From: Candidatus Gastranaerophilales bacterium
Lineage (GTDB): Bacteria; Cyanobacteriota; Vampirovibrionia; Gastranaerophilales; Gastranaerophilaceae
Assembly (NCBI GenBank): GCA_944325525.1
Contig: CALVAK010000016.1
Location: 1-48,985, forward strand
DNA: 48,985 nt
Reading direction: 5' to 3'
Shown: piece by piece, positions 26,432 to 35,070 of the stretch
Position numbering within the stretch: position 1 is the first letter of the stretch
How the letters are laid out: each line of letters begins with the position of its first letter
The notes under the pieces: generated by a model
The model's input: the letters and a program-made list of their open reading frames with translations, nothing else
Told to the model about the DNA's origin: nothing
Databases searched by the model: none
Translations under genes and position numbers: made by a program

Positions 26432-27259
26432 TCAAACTTTTATTCTATTTACGATTATCTGAACATCTTCAGGGGTTTTATAACTATCTTTATCGTATAT
26501 TACTTTTATTAACTGATACGAATAAGGCATATCTTTGAAGGCAGGTGCCGAAATATGTCTTATTCCGTTTTTATCTTTTGTTACTAATTCTTGATGATAA
26601 TGACCTGAAGAAACTATAACAACATTTGAATGTTTCTTTAAAATACTTTCATATTTTTCAGTATTTAACATTGAAAGCTGATATTCAACTCTTGGCGGTA
26701 TTAAAGGACAATGATGAAAAATTATAAACAACTTTTTAGGATTTTTTGTAAGGAGTTTATCCAGCCAATCAAGCTGTTCATCAGATATTTCGCCGTGTTT
26801 TGAAGGTGCAAAATTCGGAGTTGCATCTAAAACAACACATATAAAATCACTATTCGGTTTAAAATAATAATACAATTTCTTATCTTCTTGATTACGGTTA
26901 AAAGTAGTAACAATATCAAGATAAACATCTTTTTCTATACCGCTGAGCCTGTGAGCATCATTATTTCCGAGTACAATATAATACGGGAGTCTTATTGAAT
27001 GTATTGCCTGCATAAATCCTATTACATCATCTTCTCTTGATTTATCAACGTTATCGCCAAGGAACACAACAAAATCCGGATTCTTTTTCCTTAGAGAAGA
27101 AGATAGGAAAAATAAATATTTATCCATATAAGATTCATCAATATTGTAATGAACATCACTAACCTGTGCAAAAGTAAGCTCATCCGCAATAGAAGTATTA
27201 ATATTAATGAATGATAATATTAACAGGCAAAAAATTATTAAAAATTTATTTTTAAACAT
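26432..27259 (-). CDS. Exported calcineurin-like metallophosphoesterase
   Basis: A 275-residue phosphoesterase with a signal peptide (MFKNKFLIIFCLLILSF ... IADE). The five metal-binding blocks are present: D-V-H near 37, G-D-N near 73, G-N-N-D near 102, H-H near 185 and G-H-Y-H near 225. I start it at ATG 27259, inside the end of the upstream MshEN gene; a longer frame exists but would put residues before the signal peptide. The periplasmic substrate (nucleotide, phospholipid or sugar phosphate) is unknown. It is coupled to the MshEN gene by an eight-base overlap. Confidence 0.88.
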   Translation of the reverse strand: MFKNKFLIIFCLLILSFININTSIADELTFAQVSDVHYNIDESYMDKYLFFLSSSLRKKNPDFVVFLGDNVDKSREDDVIGFMQAIHSIRLPYYIVLGNNDAHRLSGIEKDVYLDIVTTFNRNQEDKKLYYYFKPNSDFICVVLDATPNFAPSKHGEISDEQLDWLDKLLTKNPKKLFIIFHHCPLIPPRVEYQLSMLNTEKYESILKKHSNVVIVSSGHYHQELVTKDKNGIRHISAPAFKDMPYSYQLIKVIYDKDSYKTPEDVQIIVNRIKV

Positions 27260-27491
27260 TATTATATCTTTTCTGTATTGTTTTCTGCACAAAAAGTGCC
27301 TGTTTCAAGTCTTTCTTATTAATAACTTTCATTGCAAGAAAGATTTCTCCCATAGGCATTTTGTGAAACCTCTGTACATCCAAAGCCATTGAAAGATGAA
27401 ACAGATTAATTATTCCTGCTTCCATAAGAATTTCTCCCAGTCTGCGGTAGGGAATATCTGTCCAATCTTCAACATTATACAGATTTTTCAT
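27252..27491 (-). CDS. Stand-alone MshEN-like domain protein
   Basis: A 79-residue protein made almost only of two tandem copies of the MshEN/T2SSE-N motif. The first, residues 17-40, reads R-L-G-E-I-L-M-E-A-G-I-I-N-L-x-x-L-x-x-A-L-x-x-Q. The second, about 46-69, reads M-G-E-I-F-L-A-M-K-V-I-x-x-x-D-L-x-x-A-L-x-x-Q. In type IV pilus and type II secretion ATPases this domain binds cyclic di-GMP. Here there is no ATPase domain. It overlaps the phosphoesterase start, so the two are made together. Confidence 0.8.
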   Translation of the reverse strand: MKNLYNVEDWTDIPYRRLGEILMEAGIINLFHLSMALDVQRFHKMPMGEIFLAMKVINKKDLKQALFVQKTIQKRYNNV

Positions 27492-27529
27492 ACAGTAATT
27501 ATATTCTAAAGTTTTTTTTTTATCAAATA

Positions 27530-27823
27530 TTATGCAAATGCATTTAAACGGTTTGCTCGAAACTCATCTTGAACTTCCGGAATTAAAACATTTGCATCAA
27601 TTCTATCAAGTCTTGAAACAAATCCATTATCACCGGATGCAGCGTTCGCTCTTGATATTTCAGCAGATTTAGAACCCTGATCGATACCGGCGGTTTTAAA
27701 TATACCGGTGTCTATTGTTTGTTCGGAGGGATTATGTTTCCCTATTCCGCCGGCAAAACTTGATCCGTGATTCATTCCTGACGGCGAACCTAGAAGATTT
27801 AAATTTAATCCTGAAATTGTCAT
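27530..27823 (-). CDS. 97-residue Gly/Ser/Asn-rich protein
   Basis: No family recognised. The first half is Gly-, Ser- and Asn-rich and probably disordered (M-T-I-S-G-L-N-L-N-L-L-G). The second half forms one amphipathic helix ending E-F-R-A-N-R-L-N-A-F-A. No signal peptide or membrane segment is visible. The Shine-Dalgarno AGGAG lies ten bases before ATG 27823, so it is probably translated. Confidence 0.65.
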   Translation of the reverse strand: MTISGLNLNLLGSPSGMNHGSSFAGGIGKHNPSEQTIDTGIFKTAGIDQGSKSAEISRANAASGDNGFVSRLDRIDANVLIPEVQDEFRANRLNAFA

Positions 27824-27954
27824 AGATTATAATTCTCCTGTTAACACATATATAAAAAATTGTTTTCCTGGAAAATTGTTATATATATGAAAAAAATTTA
27901 CATTTGTAACAATGAATATTTTTTATAGAATAATTTTGAAATATTATATTTAAT

Positions 27955-28530
27955 ATGAATAATTTATTATCAGAAATAGAAGAAAAGTGCAGAAACTGCA
28001 AAAAATGCTCTCTTGCCGCTTCAAGAACAAATATTGTTTTTTCGGGAGGAATACCCAATAACAAACTAATGCTGATAGGTGAAGCACCCGGCTATTGGGA
28101 AGATCAAAAAGGAGAACCTTTTGTTGGAAAGGCAGGTCAATTACTTGACAAAATATTTAATTGTGTCGGTTTATCAAGACAAAAAGATGTATACATTTGC
28201 AATACTATAAAATGCAGACCTCCGGAAAACAGAAATCCTCTTCCGGATGAAAAATTCGCTTGCAGAGAATATCTTGATGCACAGATTGAAATTTTAAAAC
28301 CCAGAATTATATTAATTTGCGGTTCCGTTGCTTTAGATTCAATGCTTCCCGGAAAATCAGGAATTACGAAATACAGAGGGCAATGGTTCAATGGCCCATA
28401 CAATTCAAAGATGATGCCAATTTTTCATCCGTCTTATCTTTTAAGAAATGACTCAAGAGAAAAAGGGAGTCCAAAATGGCTTATGTGGCAAGATATAAAA
28501 GAAATTAAACGGGTATATGATGAGTTATAA
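27955..28530 (+). CDS. Uracil-DNA glycosylase family 4
   Basis: Fe-S-containing uracil-DNA glycosylase starting base-excision repair, 191 residues. The N-terminal C-x2-C-x2-C (C12, C15, C18) and later K-C-R-P-P-x-N-R-x-P-L-P-D-E-x-x-x-C supply the 4Fe-4S cysteines. The catalytic G-E-A-P-G-x-x-E-D-x-x-G-x-P-F-V-G and the H-P-S-Y-L-L-R loop are intact. No Shine-Dalgarno is seen; a TATATT lies four bases before the ATG. It converges with the esterase gene. Confidence 0.95.
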   Translation: MNNLLSEIEEKCRNCKKCSLAASRTNIVFSGGIPNNKLMLIGEAPGYWEDQKGEPFVGKAGQLLDKIFNCVGLSRQKDVYICNTIKCRPPENRNPLPDEKFACREYLDAQIEILKPRIILICGSVALDSMLPGKSGITKYRGQWFNGPYNSKMMPIFHPSYLLRNDSREKGSPKWLMWQDIKEIKRVYDEL

Positions 28531-28534
28531 TAAC

Positions 28535-29659
28535 TTATAAAGAGTTATTTCTTACCTTTTCAAAGAATTCTGCAACATCATTCATTTCTTCTTCGTTTGT
28601 ATCGTGCTCCATATAATATTGCCTGTATTCTATCGGAATATTTAATTTTTGAGCAGCATCGTTAAATATTTCCGCATTTTCTCTTCTATATTTATCGTCC
28701 ATTGTTCCAATACCAACAAAGTACTTAACGCCATTATTTTTTTCTGGTTTTACCCTTGCACCGCTGCTCAATATAGCACAAGCACTGACCATCTCTGGTT
28801 TCATAAACGAAAATCTTGAAACAAACTGTCCGCCTGCTGAAAAACCGGCAAGATACAATTTTGAATAATTCAAACCATTACTTTTTTCTTTTTCAAGAAT
28901 TTTCAGTAAAGCCTGACCAGACCATGCCTGCGGAAACTGATAACTTGTACGTTTTTCAAAGTTTTGTTCGTCAAATTTAAATGTAGGGGTTAATATCGCA
29001 TATCCTTTGGTATCTGCCAGTTTATAAAATTGTTCAGGTAAAGAGCTTTCTCCGTCCCCGTCAAGACCAGGCACCCAAACAATAAGAGGATACGGTTTAT
29101 TTTTTCTTTCTACAAGCGATGACGGAATATAGTAATAATATTCAAGTGTCGAATTTGCATAATTTGCCGTAGTAACAGAACTTCTTCCTTTTTTAGGCAT
29201 AACTGCAACAGCTTTTTTAGGCGTTGTATAAGAAGGTGATGTATATCTTTTTACACCGGGTTTATTAATTTCTTTTGTGAAATTTGTTGTTTTCTGCACT
29301 GATTTTCTAACAGGAACTGTTCCTGTACCAGAAGAAGTATTTCCGCTTCTTGAATATTGACTATTTTGAGGAATGGGATCAAAAACAGATTTTGCAGGTG
29401 CAAAACCGAACATATTAGTTGAATTATTATTAGGAGCCGACTGCGTATTATAATTATTTTCCGGTTGAAAAACAGACTTTGCAGGAGCAAATCCGTATAC
29501 TGCATCATTCTGCTGCGAAGCAGTATTATTTTGTGATTGCTGCTGACTTTCATTTGATGAGGAATATGTAAAAGAATATTCCTGTAAATCTGCCTTTGCT
29601 TTATAATTTACGTTAAATAATGCATATATAATCAATAAGTATATTATTTTTCGTTTCAT
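28535..29659 (-). CDS. Exported alpha/beta-hydrolase esterase with Ser/Asn-rich stalk
   Basis: A 374-residue protein with a signal peptide (about 1-23). A low-complexity Asn/Ser/Gln stalk carries two copies of F/Y-G-F-A-P-A-K-S-V-F (near 55 and 89). From about residue 165 there is an esterase/PHB-depolymerase-like hydrolase: P-L-I-V-W-V-P-G oxyanion region, nucleophile in G-F-S-A-G-G, a possible acid in G-T-M-D-D and His in M-E-H-D. The stalk probably holds the enzyme away from the membrane or binds a partner. The substrate is unknown. Confidence 0.8.
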   Translation of the reverse strand: MKRKIIYLLIIYALFNVNYKAKADLQEYSFTYSSSNESQQQSQNNTASQQNDAVYGFAPAKSVFQPENNYNTQSAPNNNSTNMFGFAPAKSVFDPIPQNSQYSRSGNTSSGTGTVPVRKSVQKTTNFTKEINKPGVKRYTSPSYTTPKKAVAVMPKKGRSSVTTANYANSTLEYYYYIPSSLVERKNKPYPLIVWVPGLDGDGESSLPEQFYKLADTKGYAILTPTFKFDEQNFEKRTSYQFPQAWSGQALLKILEKEKSNGLNYSKLYLAGFSAGGQFVSRFSFMKPEMVSACAILSSGARVKPEKNNGVKYFVGIGTMDDKYRRENAEIFNDAAQKLNIPIEYRQYYMEHDTNEEEMNDVAEFFEKVRNNSL

Positions 29660-29721
29660 TTTTTTTTCCTTGTTTGTAAACTAATATAATTATACTTGTT
29701 TTTTGATTTAAAATAACTTTT

Positions 29722-31173
29722 TTAATTTATTTTAATAAGTTCTTTATATACATCCATATATTTTTTTGCACTATTTTTCCAGGAAAAATCAGCATTCATA
29801 GCATTCTTAATAAGATTATTCCATACCTTTTTATTTTTATATATGCTAACAGCATAATTAATACAATTTAACATTTCATACGCATTGTAATTATAAAATT
29901 TAAACCCGTCAGCTTTCTCTGAGGGATACGCACAGATTGTATCATCTAATCCGCCTGTCGCTCTTACTACCGGTATTGTACCGTATTTTAACGCAATTAA
30001 TTGTGACAACCCGCACGGTTCAAATTTTGAAGGCATGAGAAACATATCGGCACCGGCATATATCTTATTACTTAAATCTGCTCTGTATTCAATTCTTGCT
30101 CTAATATTCTCAGAATTATAGCTAAGCCATACAAAGAAATCTTCATACCTCTTTTCTCCTGTTCCGAGTATGACTATATCAGCATCTATTGCTCTGATTT
30201 CATTTTCAACACCTTTTATAAGGTCAATCCCTTTTTGTTCAACTAACCTTGATATAACGGCAATCAAGGGTCTACCTTTTTTATATTTAAGCCAAAAATT
30301 TTTTACTACATCCTGCTTGCATTTTTCTTTATTTGTTAAATCTTTTGAACTGTAATTATATGGAATTAATTTATCTGTTTCAGGATTAAATTCATCATAA
30401 TCAATACCGTTTAATATACCGAGCAGTTTATCTTTATTATTTCGTAATGTCCAATCCAACCCTTCACCGTATTCATATGTTAATATTTCTCTTGCGTAAT
30501 TAGGAGAAACAGCAATTACTTTATCTGCATAATTTATTGCCCCTTTCATCCATATTAAATTTCCGTAATGTTCTAATCCATATTGATGAAATACTTCCTC
30601 CTTGTTTATGCCGGCAAAATCAAGTATTTCCGGAAAATATTTTCCTTGATATGCAAGATTATGTATTGAAAATACAGTTTTTGTCTTATTAAAAAATTCA
30701 TCTTCTTTATAAGAAGTCTTTAACCATACGGGAATCATGGCTGTGTGCCAGTCATTACAGTGTATAATATCAGGTTTAAAATTTAAAAGTCTTGCATATT
30801 CTAATATTGCCTTTGAAAAAGTAATAAATCTTTCCTGCTCATACCAGCTGTCTATTCCTGAAGGATATACACAATTAAAGCATGAGAAAAATTTAGGATT
30901 ATCAATAAAAAATACATTAATATTCGTATTCGGCAGCTTAGCTAATTTTAATGTAAAAATATATTGAGCATATCCGAAATTCAATCTTAATTGCGAATTT
31001 TCTATTTCTTTTATTTCATATTTTTTTCTATCTATACTACCGATTAAAGGAGTGAAAATTGCCATTTCAGTCCCTTCAGACTGCAAATATTTCGGCAGAC
31101 TGCCCATTACATCGGCAAGTCCTCCGACTTTTGTAAAAGGTGATAATTCAAATGTAGCAAATAATATTTTCAT
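29722..31173 (-). CDS. glgA: Glycogen synthase (ADP-glucose)
   Basis: GT5 glycosyltransferase that elongates alpha-1,4-glucan, 483 residues. The N-terminal K-V-G-G-L-A-D-V motif holds the ADP-glucose-binding Lys. H-C-N-D-W-H-T is near 140, and the C-terminal nucleotide-binding E-P-C-G-L-S-Q and T-G-G-L-D-D motifs are near 385 and 410. It lies 12 bases behind ruvA on the same strand. With the phosphohexomutase it shows glycogen storage; glgB and glgC are not in the window. Confidence 0.96.
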   Translation of the reverse strand: MKILFATFELSPFTKVGGLADVMGSLPKYLQSEGTEMAIFTPLIGSIDRKKYEIKEIENSQLRLNFGYAQYIFTLKLAKLPNTNINVFFIDNPKFFSCFNCVYPSGIDSWYEQERFITFSKAILEYARLLNFKPDIIHCNDWHTAMIPVWLKTSYKEDEFFNKTKTVFSIHNLAYQGKYFPEILDFAGINKEEVFHQYGLEHYGNLIWMKGAINYADKVIAVSPNYAREILTYEYGEGLDWTLRNNKDKLLGILNGIDYDEFNPETDKLIPYNYSSKDLTNKEKCKQDVVKNFWLKYKKGRPLIAVISRLVEQKGIDLIKGVENEIRAIDADIVILGTGEKRYEDFFVWLSYNSENIRARIEYRADLSNKIYAGADMFLMPSKFEPCGLSQLIALKYGTIPVVRATGGLDDTICAYPSEKADGFKFYNYNAYEMLNCINYAVSIYKNKKVWNNLIKNAMNADFSWKNSAKKYMDVYKELIKIN

Positions 31174-31185
31174 CTTTTACCTCTT

Positions 31186-31815
31186 TTACGACATTTTCGA
31201 AAGATATTCAAGAGAGTATTTTAATATGTCTTCTGCTTTTGTACATTCTTTTTTATAATTTAATACTTCGCTTATTGCTTTTTTAGATTCACCGGAAGAA
31301 TATCCAAGAGAAATCAACACACTTTGAACTTCTGCAACACAATCCTGATTGATATTGTCAAACTTTATATCAGATAAATCAGAAGGAATAACATTTGCCC
31401 AGTTTACAAGCTTATCCTTTAATTCCAGAATTATTTTTTGGGCAACCTTTGTTCCTACACCTTTCGCTCTTGATAGTTCTTTAAAATCTTCTCTTATCAT
31501 AATATCAATTAACTCTTCTATAGAAAACTCATCTAAAATCAGAAGAGCAAGTTTTACACCGATTCCCGAAACACTTTGAAGAATATTAAAAATATCACGT
31601 TCTTCTTTTGTGATAAATCCTGTTAATCCCATATAATCTTCTTTATGAATTAAAGAAACGTATATTTTTATTTCACAATCTTCTTGTATTTTTTCAATTG
31701 TTCTTTTACCTGCATTAACAAGATACCCTACAGAGTTTACATCAATAACAAGATGTGAACCCCTATATGATACCTGTTGTTTTGAAACTATCTTACCTTT
31801 TAAATAATCATACAT
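31186..31815 (-). CDS. ruvA: Holliday junction branch-migration protein RuvA
   Basis: DNA-binding subunit of RuvAB, 209 residues. It has an N-terminal OB fold (about 1-62), two helix-hairpin-helix motifs (V-S-G-I-G-V-K near 80 and A-K-G-V-G-T-K near 115) and a C-terminal RuvB-contacting domain (about 155-205). RuvB is not adjacent. It follows the TPR gene by one base and precedes glgA, so tpr-ruvA-glgA may share a transcript. Confidence 0.96.
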   Translation of the reverse strand: MYDYLKGKIVSKQQVSYRGSHLVIDVNSVGYLVNAGKRTIEKIQEDCEIKIYVSLIHKEDYMGLTGFITKEERDIFNILQSVSGIGVKLALLILDEFSIEELIDIMIREDFKELSRAKGVGTKVAQKIILELKDKLVNWANVIPSDLSDIKFDNINQDCVAEVQSVLISLGYSSGESKKAISEVLNYKKECTKAEDILKYSLEYLSKMS

Positions 31816-31816
31816 A

Positions 31817-32404
31817 CTATACTTCTTCTTTTGTTAATTGAATATATCTATCGAACGCTTTTGCACCATCTTCTTCTTTTTTTAAATTTTTATATACTAA
31901 TGCAAGATTATAATAAAACGAAGGTTCATTATTTTTTAAGTTGACAGCCTTTTTTAAAGCTGTTCTTGCACTTTTATATTCACCCTGAGCCATATACGCA
32001 CAGCCTAAATTATAATAATAAAAAGGAAAATCTTTTTTGTATTTTATTGCAAGTTTATATTCTTCTATTGCACTATTATACATTTTTTGCTTTAGGTATA
32101 TATTCCCCAGATTATAATGAGCTTTGTCAAATTCAGGCTTTTTTGATATTGATTTTTGAAGAAAAAATACAGCATTATCTTCATTATTTAAATCTTGCGA
32201 TAAATTGGCAAGTAAATACCACAATTCGTAATCTCTGTCTTTTTCCGGTATTTTAGAAATCATATTATATGCTTCTTCAAGATTATTTGAACTGTATAAA
32301 GCAATAATTTCTTTTTTTTGCTTCTCAATAGATTGTGCCTGCACTGTATTTACGTTAAATAAAACTAATATAAACAGGAATATTATAAATATTTTTTTAT
32401 TCAT
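31817..32404 (-). CDS. Exported TPR-repeat protein
   Basis: A 195-residue periplasmic protein. The signal peptide M-N-K-K-I-F-I-I-F-L ... V-Q-A-Q is followed by four to five tetratricopeptide repeats. The best ones read A-H-Y-N-L-G-N-I-Y-L-K-Q and F-Y-Y-N-L-G-C-A-Y-M-A-Q-G-E-Y-x-x-A. TPRs bind partner proteins; no enzymatic domain is present. It ends one base before ruvA. Confidence 0.87.
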   Translation of the reverse strand: MNKKIFIIFLFILVLFNVNTVQAQSIEKQKKEIIALYSSNNLEEAYNMISKIPEKDRDYELWYLLANLSQDLNNEDNAVFFLQKSISKKPEFDKAHYNLGNIYLKQKMYNSAIEEYKLAIKYKKDFPFYYYNLGCAYMAQGEYKSARTALKKAVNLKNNEPSFYYNLALVYKNLKKEEDGAKAFDRYIQLTKEEV

Positions 32405-32585
32405 AGAGTCCCAAAATAATTTCTTATACGATTTGAATACATTAATATTATAGGTTAATCAAAAAAATGTTTCTATTGTTAAAAATAAAACAAATGTAAA
32501 GTTTTATGTCTTTTTTCTCTTTTTTTTAAATTAATATTAAATAAAAAACTTTATTATAATATAGGGTTTAACACGACAGGCAAAT

Positions 32586-33491
32586 ATGATTACATTAGAT
32601 ATCGATTTATCATATTTAAGCAGATACTATAATATCGGATTTGATTCACTTTCAAAATACCAGAATAAAAGTATCACGCAAATAATGCAGATGGAAGCAG
32701 CAAAAGGAAATATTGCAGCTGCTGAATTTTTGCTGAAAATAACTTCAGATCCTGAAGAATTAGCATCATTTTTTCAACTTATAAACCCTAAAAATAGATA
32801 TTTAATCTTAATTAACATGAATGAAGATGATTTAATGAAAATCATGGCAAATTTAGAAACAGAAGAATTCATTCTTGGACTTAGTATCTTTAATCATGAT
32901 GCCCTTATAAAACTTATGACTTATTTAGAGCCTGAAAGCCTTGCAACTGTCGTTTTAAACAAAATGGATTCAAATATGTTTCTTAAAATTATTCCAGAAG
33001 AATATCTAGATGAATTTTTATCTTCCGACAAAGTTGAAAGAAATATAATGATGAAAGCGATGGAAGATGTTGATGAAGAACAACTTCAGAAAATGATGGA
33101 AAATATAACAGGTCAGTCCTGTTATGAAGAAAAAGACTCTATTCTCCAAAAAATGGGAGAAATGAGTGATGATGCATTTATGCGTGCTATTTATAAATTT
33201 GAACCGGAAGGCAAACAGCAGCTGATTTCAAATATTTTACAGGAAAAACCGGATTTATTTGAAGAGTTTTCTCCGGAAGCAATGGTTCATCCGTTTACAA
33301 CTATGGATAAGGAGGACATTCTTAAATCACTAAAAGTTCTTGAACCACAAGAATTTTTACCTATGATGGAGGAACTTCCTCAAGATATAATGGCATTAAT
33401 CGCAACTCAAATAGATCCTAAAGTATTTGCGGAAATATTATGTACGGATTTCAAAAGTGTAATTGCAAGCTGCGGCTTTAATTTTAACTAA
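32586..33491 (+). CDS. Helical-repeat protein resembling MgtE-N/FliG repeats
   Basis: A 301-residue acidic soluble protein with repeated ~30-residue helical units. Examples are A-S-F-F-Q-L-I-N-P-K-N-R-Y-L, I-K-L-M-T-Y-L-E-P-E-S-L-A and F-M-R-A-I-Y-K-F-E-P-E-G-K-Q-Q. The pattern resembles the superhelical MgtE N-terminal and FliG-middle units, though there is no channel or flagellar gene here. A TATAAT box at 32555-32560 lies 25 bases before the ATG. I propose a scaffold role only. It abuts the converging binding-protein gene. Confidence 0.75.
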   Translation: MITLDIDLSYLSRYYNIGFDSLSKYQNKSITQIMQMEAAKGNIAAAEFLLKITSDPEELASFFQLINPKNRYLILINMNEDDLMKIMANLETEEFILGLSIFNHDALIKLMTYLEPESLATVVLNKMDSNMFLKIIPEEYLDEFLSSDKVERNIMMKAMEDVDEEQLQKMMENITGQSCYEEKDSILQKMGEMSDDAFMRAIYKFEPEGKQQLISNILQEKPDLFEEFSPEAMVHPFTTMDKEDILKSLKVLEPQEFLPMMEELPQDIMALIATQIDPKVFAEILCTDFKSVIASCGFNFN

Positions 33492-34274
33492 TTATACTCT
33501 CCATTTTTTCTTTAAAGATTTTATTGTGCCATCTTTTTGCATTCTGTGAATTATAATATCAAGATTCTTCTTAAGAGAATTATCCTCTTCATTTTTCATA
33601 ATACCTATTGCATATGGTTCTTGAGATATTTTGTTTTTTAAGATTCTATATCCTTTATTATCCATAAGAAATCCTGATAAAATTGTATTGTCCGAGCTAA
33701 AAGCATCAGCTTTGCCTTCTTTAAATGCTTTAAAAGCTTCTTCATAATTTTTATATCCGCTGAGACGTGCAGTCGGAATTATTCTGCGAATATTTTGTTC
33801 GGTCGTAGTACCTAAAACTACAATAGTTGTTTTTTTCCTCAAATCAGAAAAATTTTGTATAGTACTATCTTCTTTCACCATCACAGTTTGTCCGGCAATA
33901 TAATATGGCTGGGTGAAATCAATTAAAAACTGCCTTTGCGGCGTTATTGACATGGTGGCCATAACCATATCCACCTGTCCTGACAATATAGCCTCTATTC
34001 TTGTATTCGGTGTTACAGGCACTAATTTTATTTTTCTTTCGCTTCCTAACATATCTTTTGCTATATATTTAGCAATATCTATGTCAAAACCTTCTATTTC
34101 TCCAGTATTTCTATTTATATATCCAAATGGTTTTGAATCAGTCTTCACACCAACTACTAATACATCCCGTGCTATAATTTTTTCAAGCTGAGTTTCCACT
34201 TTCTTGTCTTCTGAAGCACATCCTGTCAGAAAAATGAACATTAATACAAATATTGATAATAAAATCTTTTTCAT
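33492..34274 (-). CDS. Amino-acid ABC transporter binding lipoprotein (family 3)
   Basis: A 260-residue solute-binding lipoprotein with lipobox L-T-G-C (Cys19). The family signature G-F-D-I-D-I-A-K is near 63-70. D-M-V-M-A-x-M-S-I-T-P-x-R, F-T-Q-P-Y-Y and G-T-T-T-E define a polar amino-acid binding pocket, with the conserved Arg in P-Q-R. No permease or ATPase gene is adjacent, so it is an orphan component or partners with genes elsewhere. Confidence 0.93.
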   Translation of the reverse strand: MKKILLSIFVLMFIFLTGCASEDKKVETQLEKIIARDVLVVGVKTDSKPFGYINRNTGEIEGFDIDIAKYIAKDMLGSERKIKLVPVTPNTRIEAILSGQVDMVMATMSITPQRQFLIDFTQPYYIAGQTVMVKEDSTIQNFSDLRKKTTIVVLGTTTEQNIRRIIPTARLSGYKNYEEAFKAFKEGKADAFSSDNTILSGFLMDNKGYRILKNKISQEPYAIGIMKNEEDNSLKKNLDIIIHRMQKDGTIKSLKKKWRV

Positions 34275-34349
34275 AACAACCTTTTCTAATTATATTAATT
34301 AAACCATAATATTTTTGTAATTTATATCGGCATAAAAATGTATTTTATA

Positions 34350-34377
34350 TTCACTTTACGATAAATATCAGTATAAT
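34350..34377 (+). promoter_or_regulatory. Promoter immediately upstream of the 34384 gene
   Basis: TTCACT (34350-34355) and TATAAT (34372-34377) are 16 bases apart. The expected transcript start falls on or next to the ATG at 34384, suggesting a leaderless mRNA. Confidence 0.5.
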
Positions 34378-34383
34378 ATAATT

Positions 34384-34995
34384 ATGAAGAAGCTTTTATC
34401 AATTATAATTCTTATTTTTACTGTTTTGATAACAACCGGTGCTGGATATATGGGAACGCTTCCTGATATTGAGTCTGAATTCAGCTATTTAAGAAAACAG
34501 AGCAGCGAAAAGGCTATGGCTCCTTTTACCATTGAGGAATTAGACAAACAAAACGAAAGCGAATTAAAACAAATACCAAGAGATAATGAAAAATATATTG
34601 ATATAATTATAAAAAAGGATAAAACAACTCAATATTTAAAAGATGTAAATTCAGTTATTTTAATTCTGGAAAAGCTAAGAAAATGTTTAAATACTAATCA
34701 GGATATACAAAAGTTTAATGCCATTGTAAGTAATTTAATTGATAACGTTGAATATATAAGAATTGAATACAAAGACAAACCTGAAAGCAATTATTTATCA
34801 TATTCACGTCTAATATATGTTTCACAGGAAGCACGTGAAGCAGCAAATTTCAGAACACAAGGTTTAAACATGCAGCAATATATACCATATACATCAGAAA
34901 AAAATATATATACAAAAGAAAATCTTGATAAAAAACTTGAAGCACTTTTAAACAATGTAAATGAAACTCTTTTCATATTAAAGAATTTAGATTAA
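34384..34995 (+). CDS. Exported 203-residue protein of unknown function
   Basis: No family recognised. The signal peptide M-K-K-L-L-S-I-I-I-L-I-F ... G-A-G is followed by a mostly helical, Lys/Asn/Asp-rich body with possible coiled-coil stretches (about 85-125 and 175-200). No Cys and no membrane segment follow the signal, so it is probably periplasmic. There is no Shine-Dalgarno; the -10 box sits six bases before the ATG. The next gene, also exported, starts 75 bases later. Confidence 0.75.
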   Translation: MKKLLSIIILIFTVLITTGAGYMGTLPDIESEFSYLRKQSSEKAMAPFTIEELDKQNESELKQIPRDNEKYIDIIIKKDKTTQYLKDVNSVILILEKLRKCLNTNQDIQKFNAIVSNLIDNVEYIRIEYKDKPESNYLSYSRLIYVSQEAREAANFRTQGLNMQQYIPYTSEKNIYTKENLDKKLEALLNNVNETLFILKNLD

Positions 34996-35070
34996 TTATA
35001 CTTTTTTTTAACTCATTGTCTGTTTCACCTCAACATAATTGCCGTATATATTTATATAGGAGAATAACTT

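Noticed and set aside
32586..33491. Flagellar FliG or an MgtE magnesium channel
   Set aside because: Only the helical repeat pattern resembles them; there is no membrane domain, CBS domain or flagellar gene in the window.
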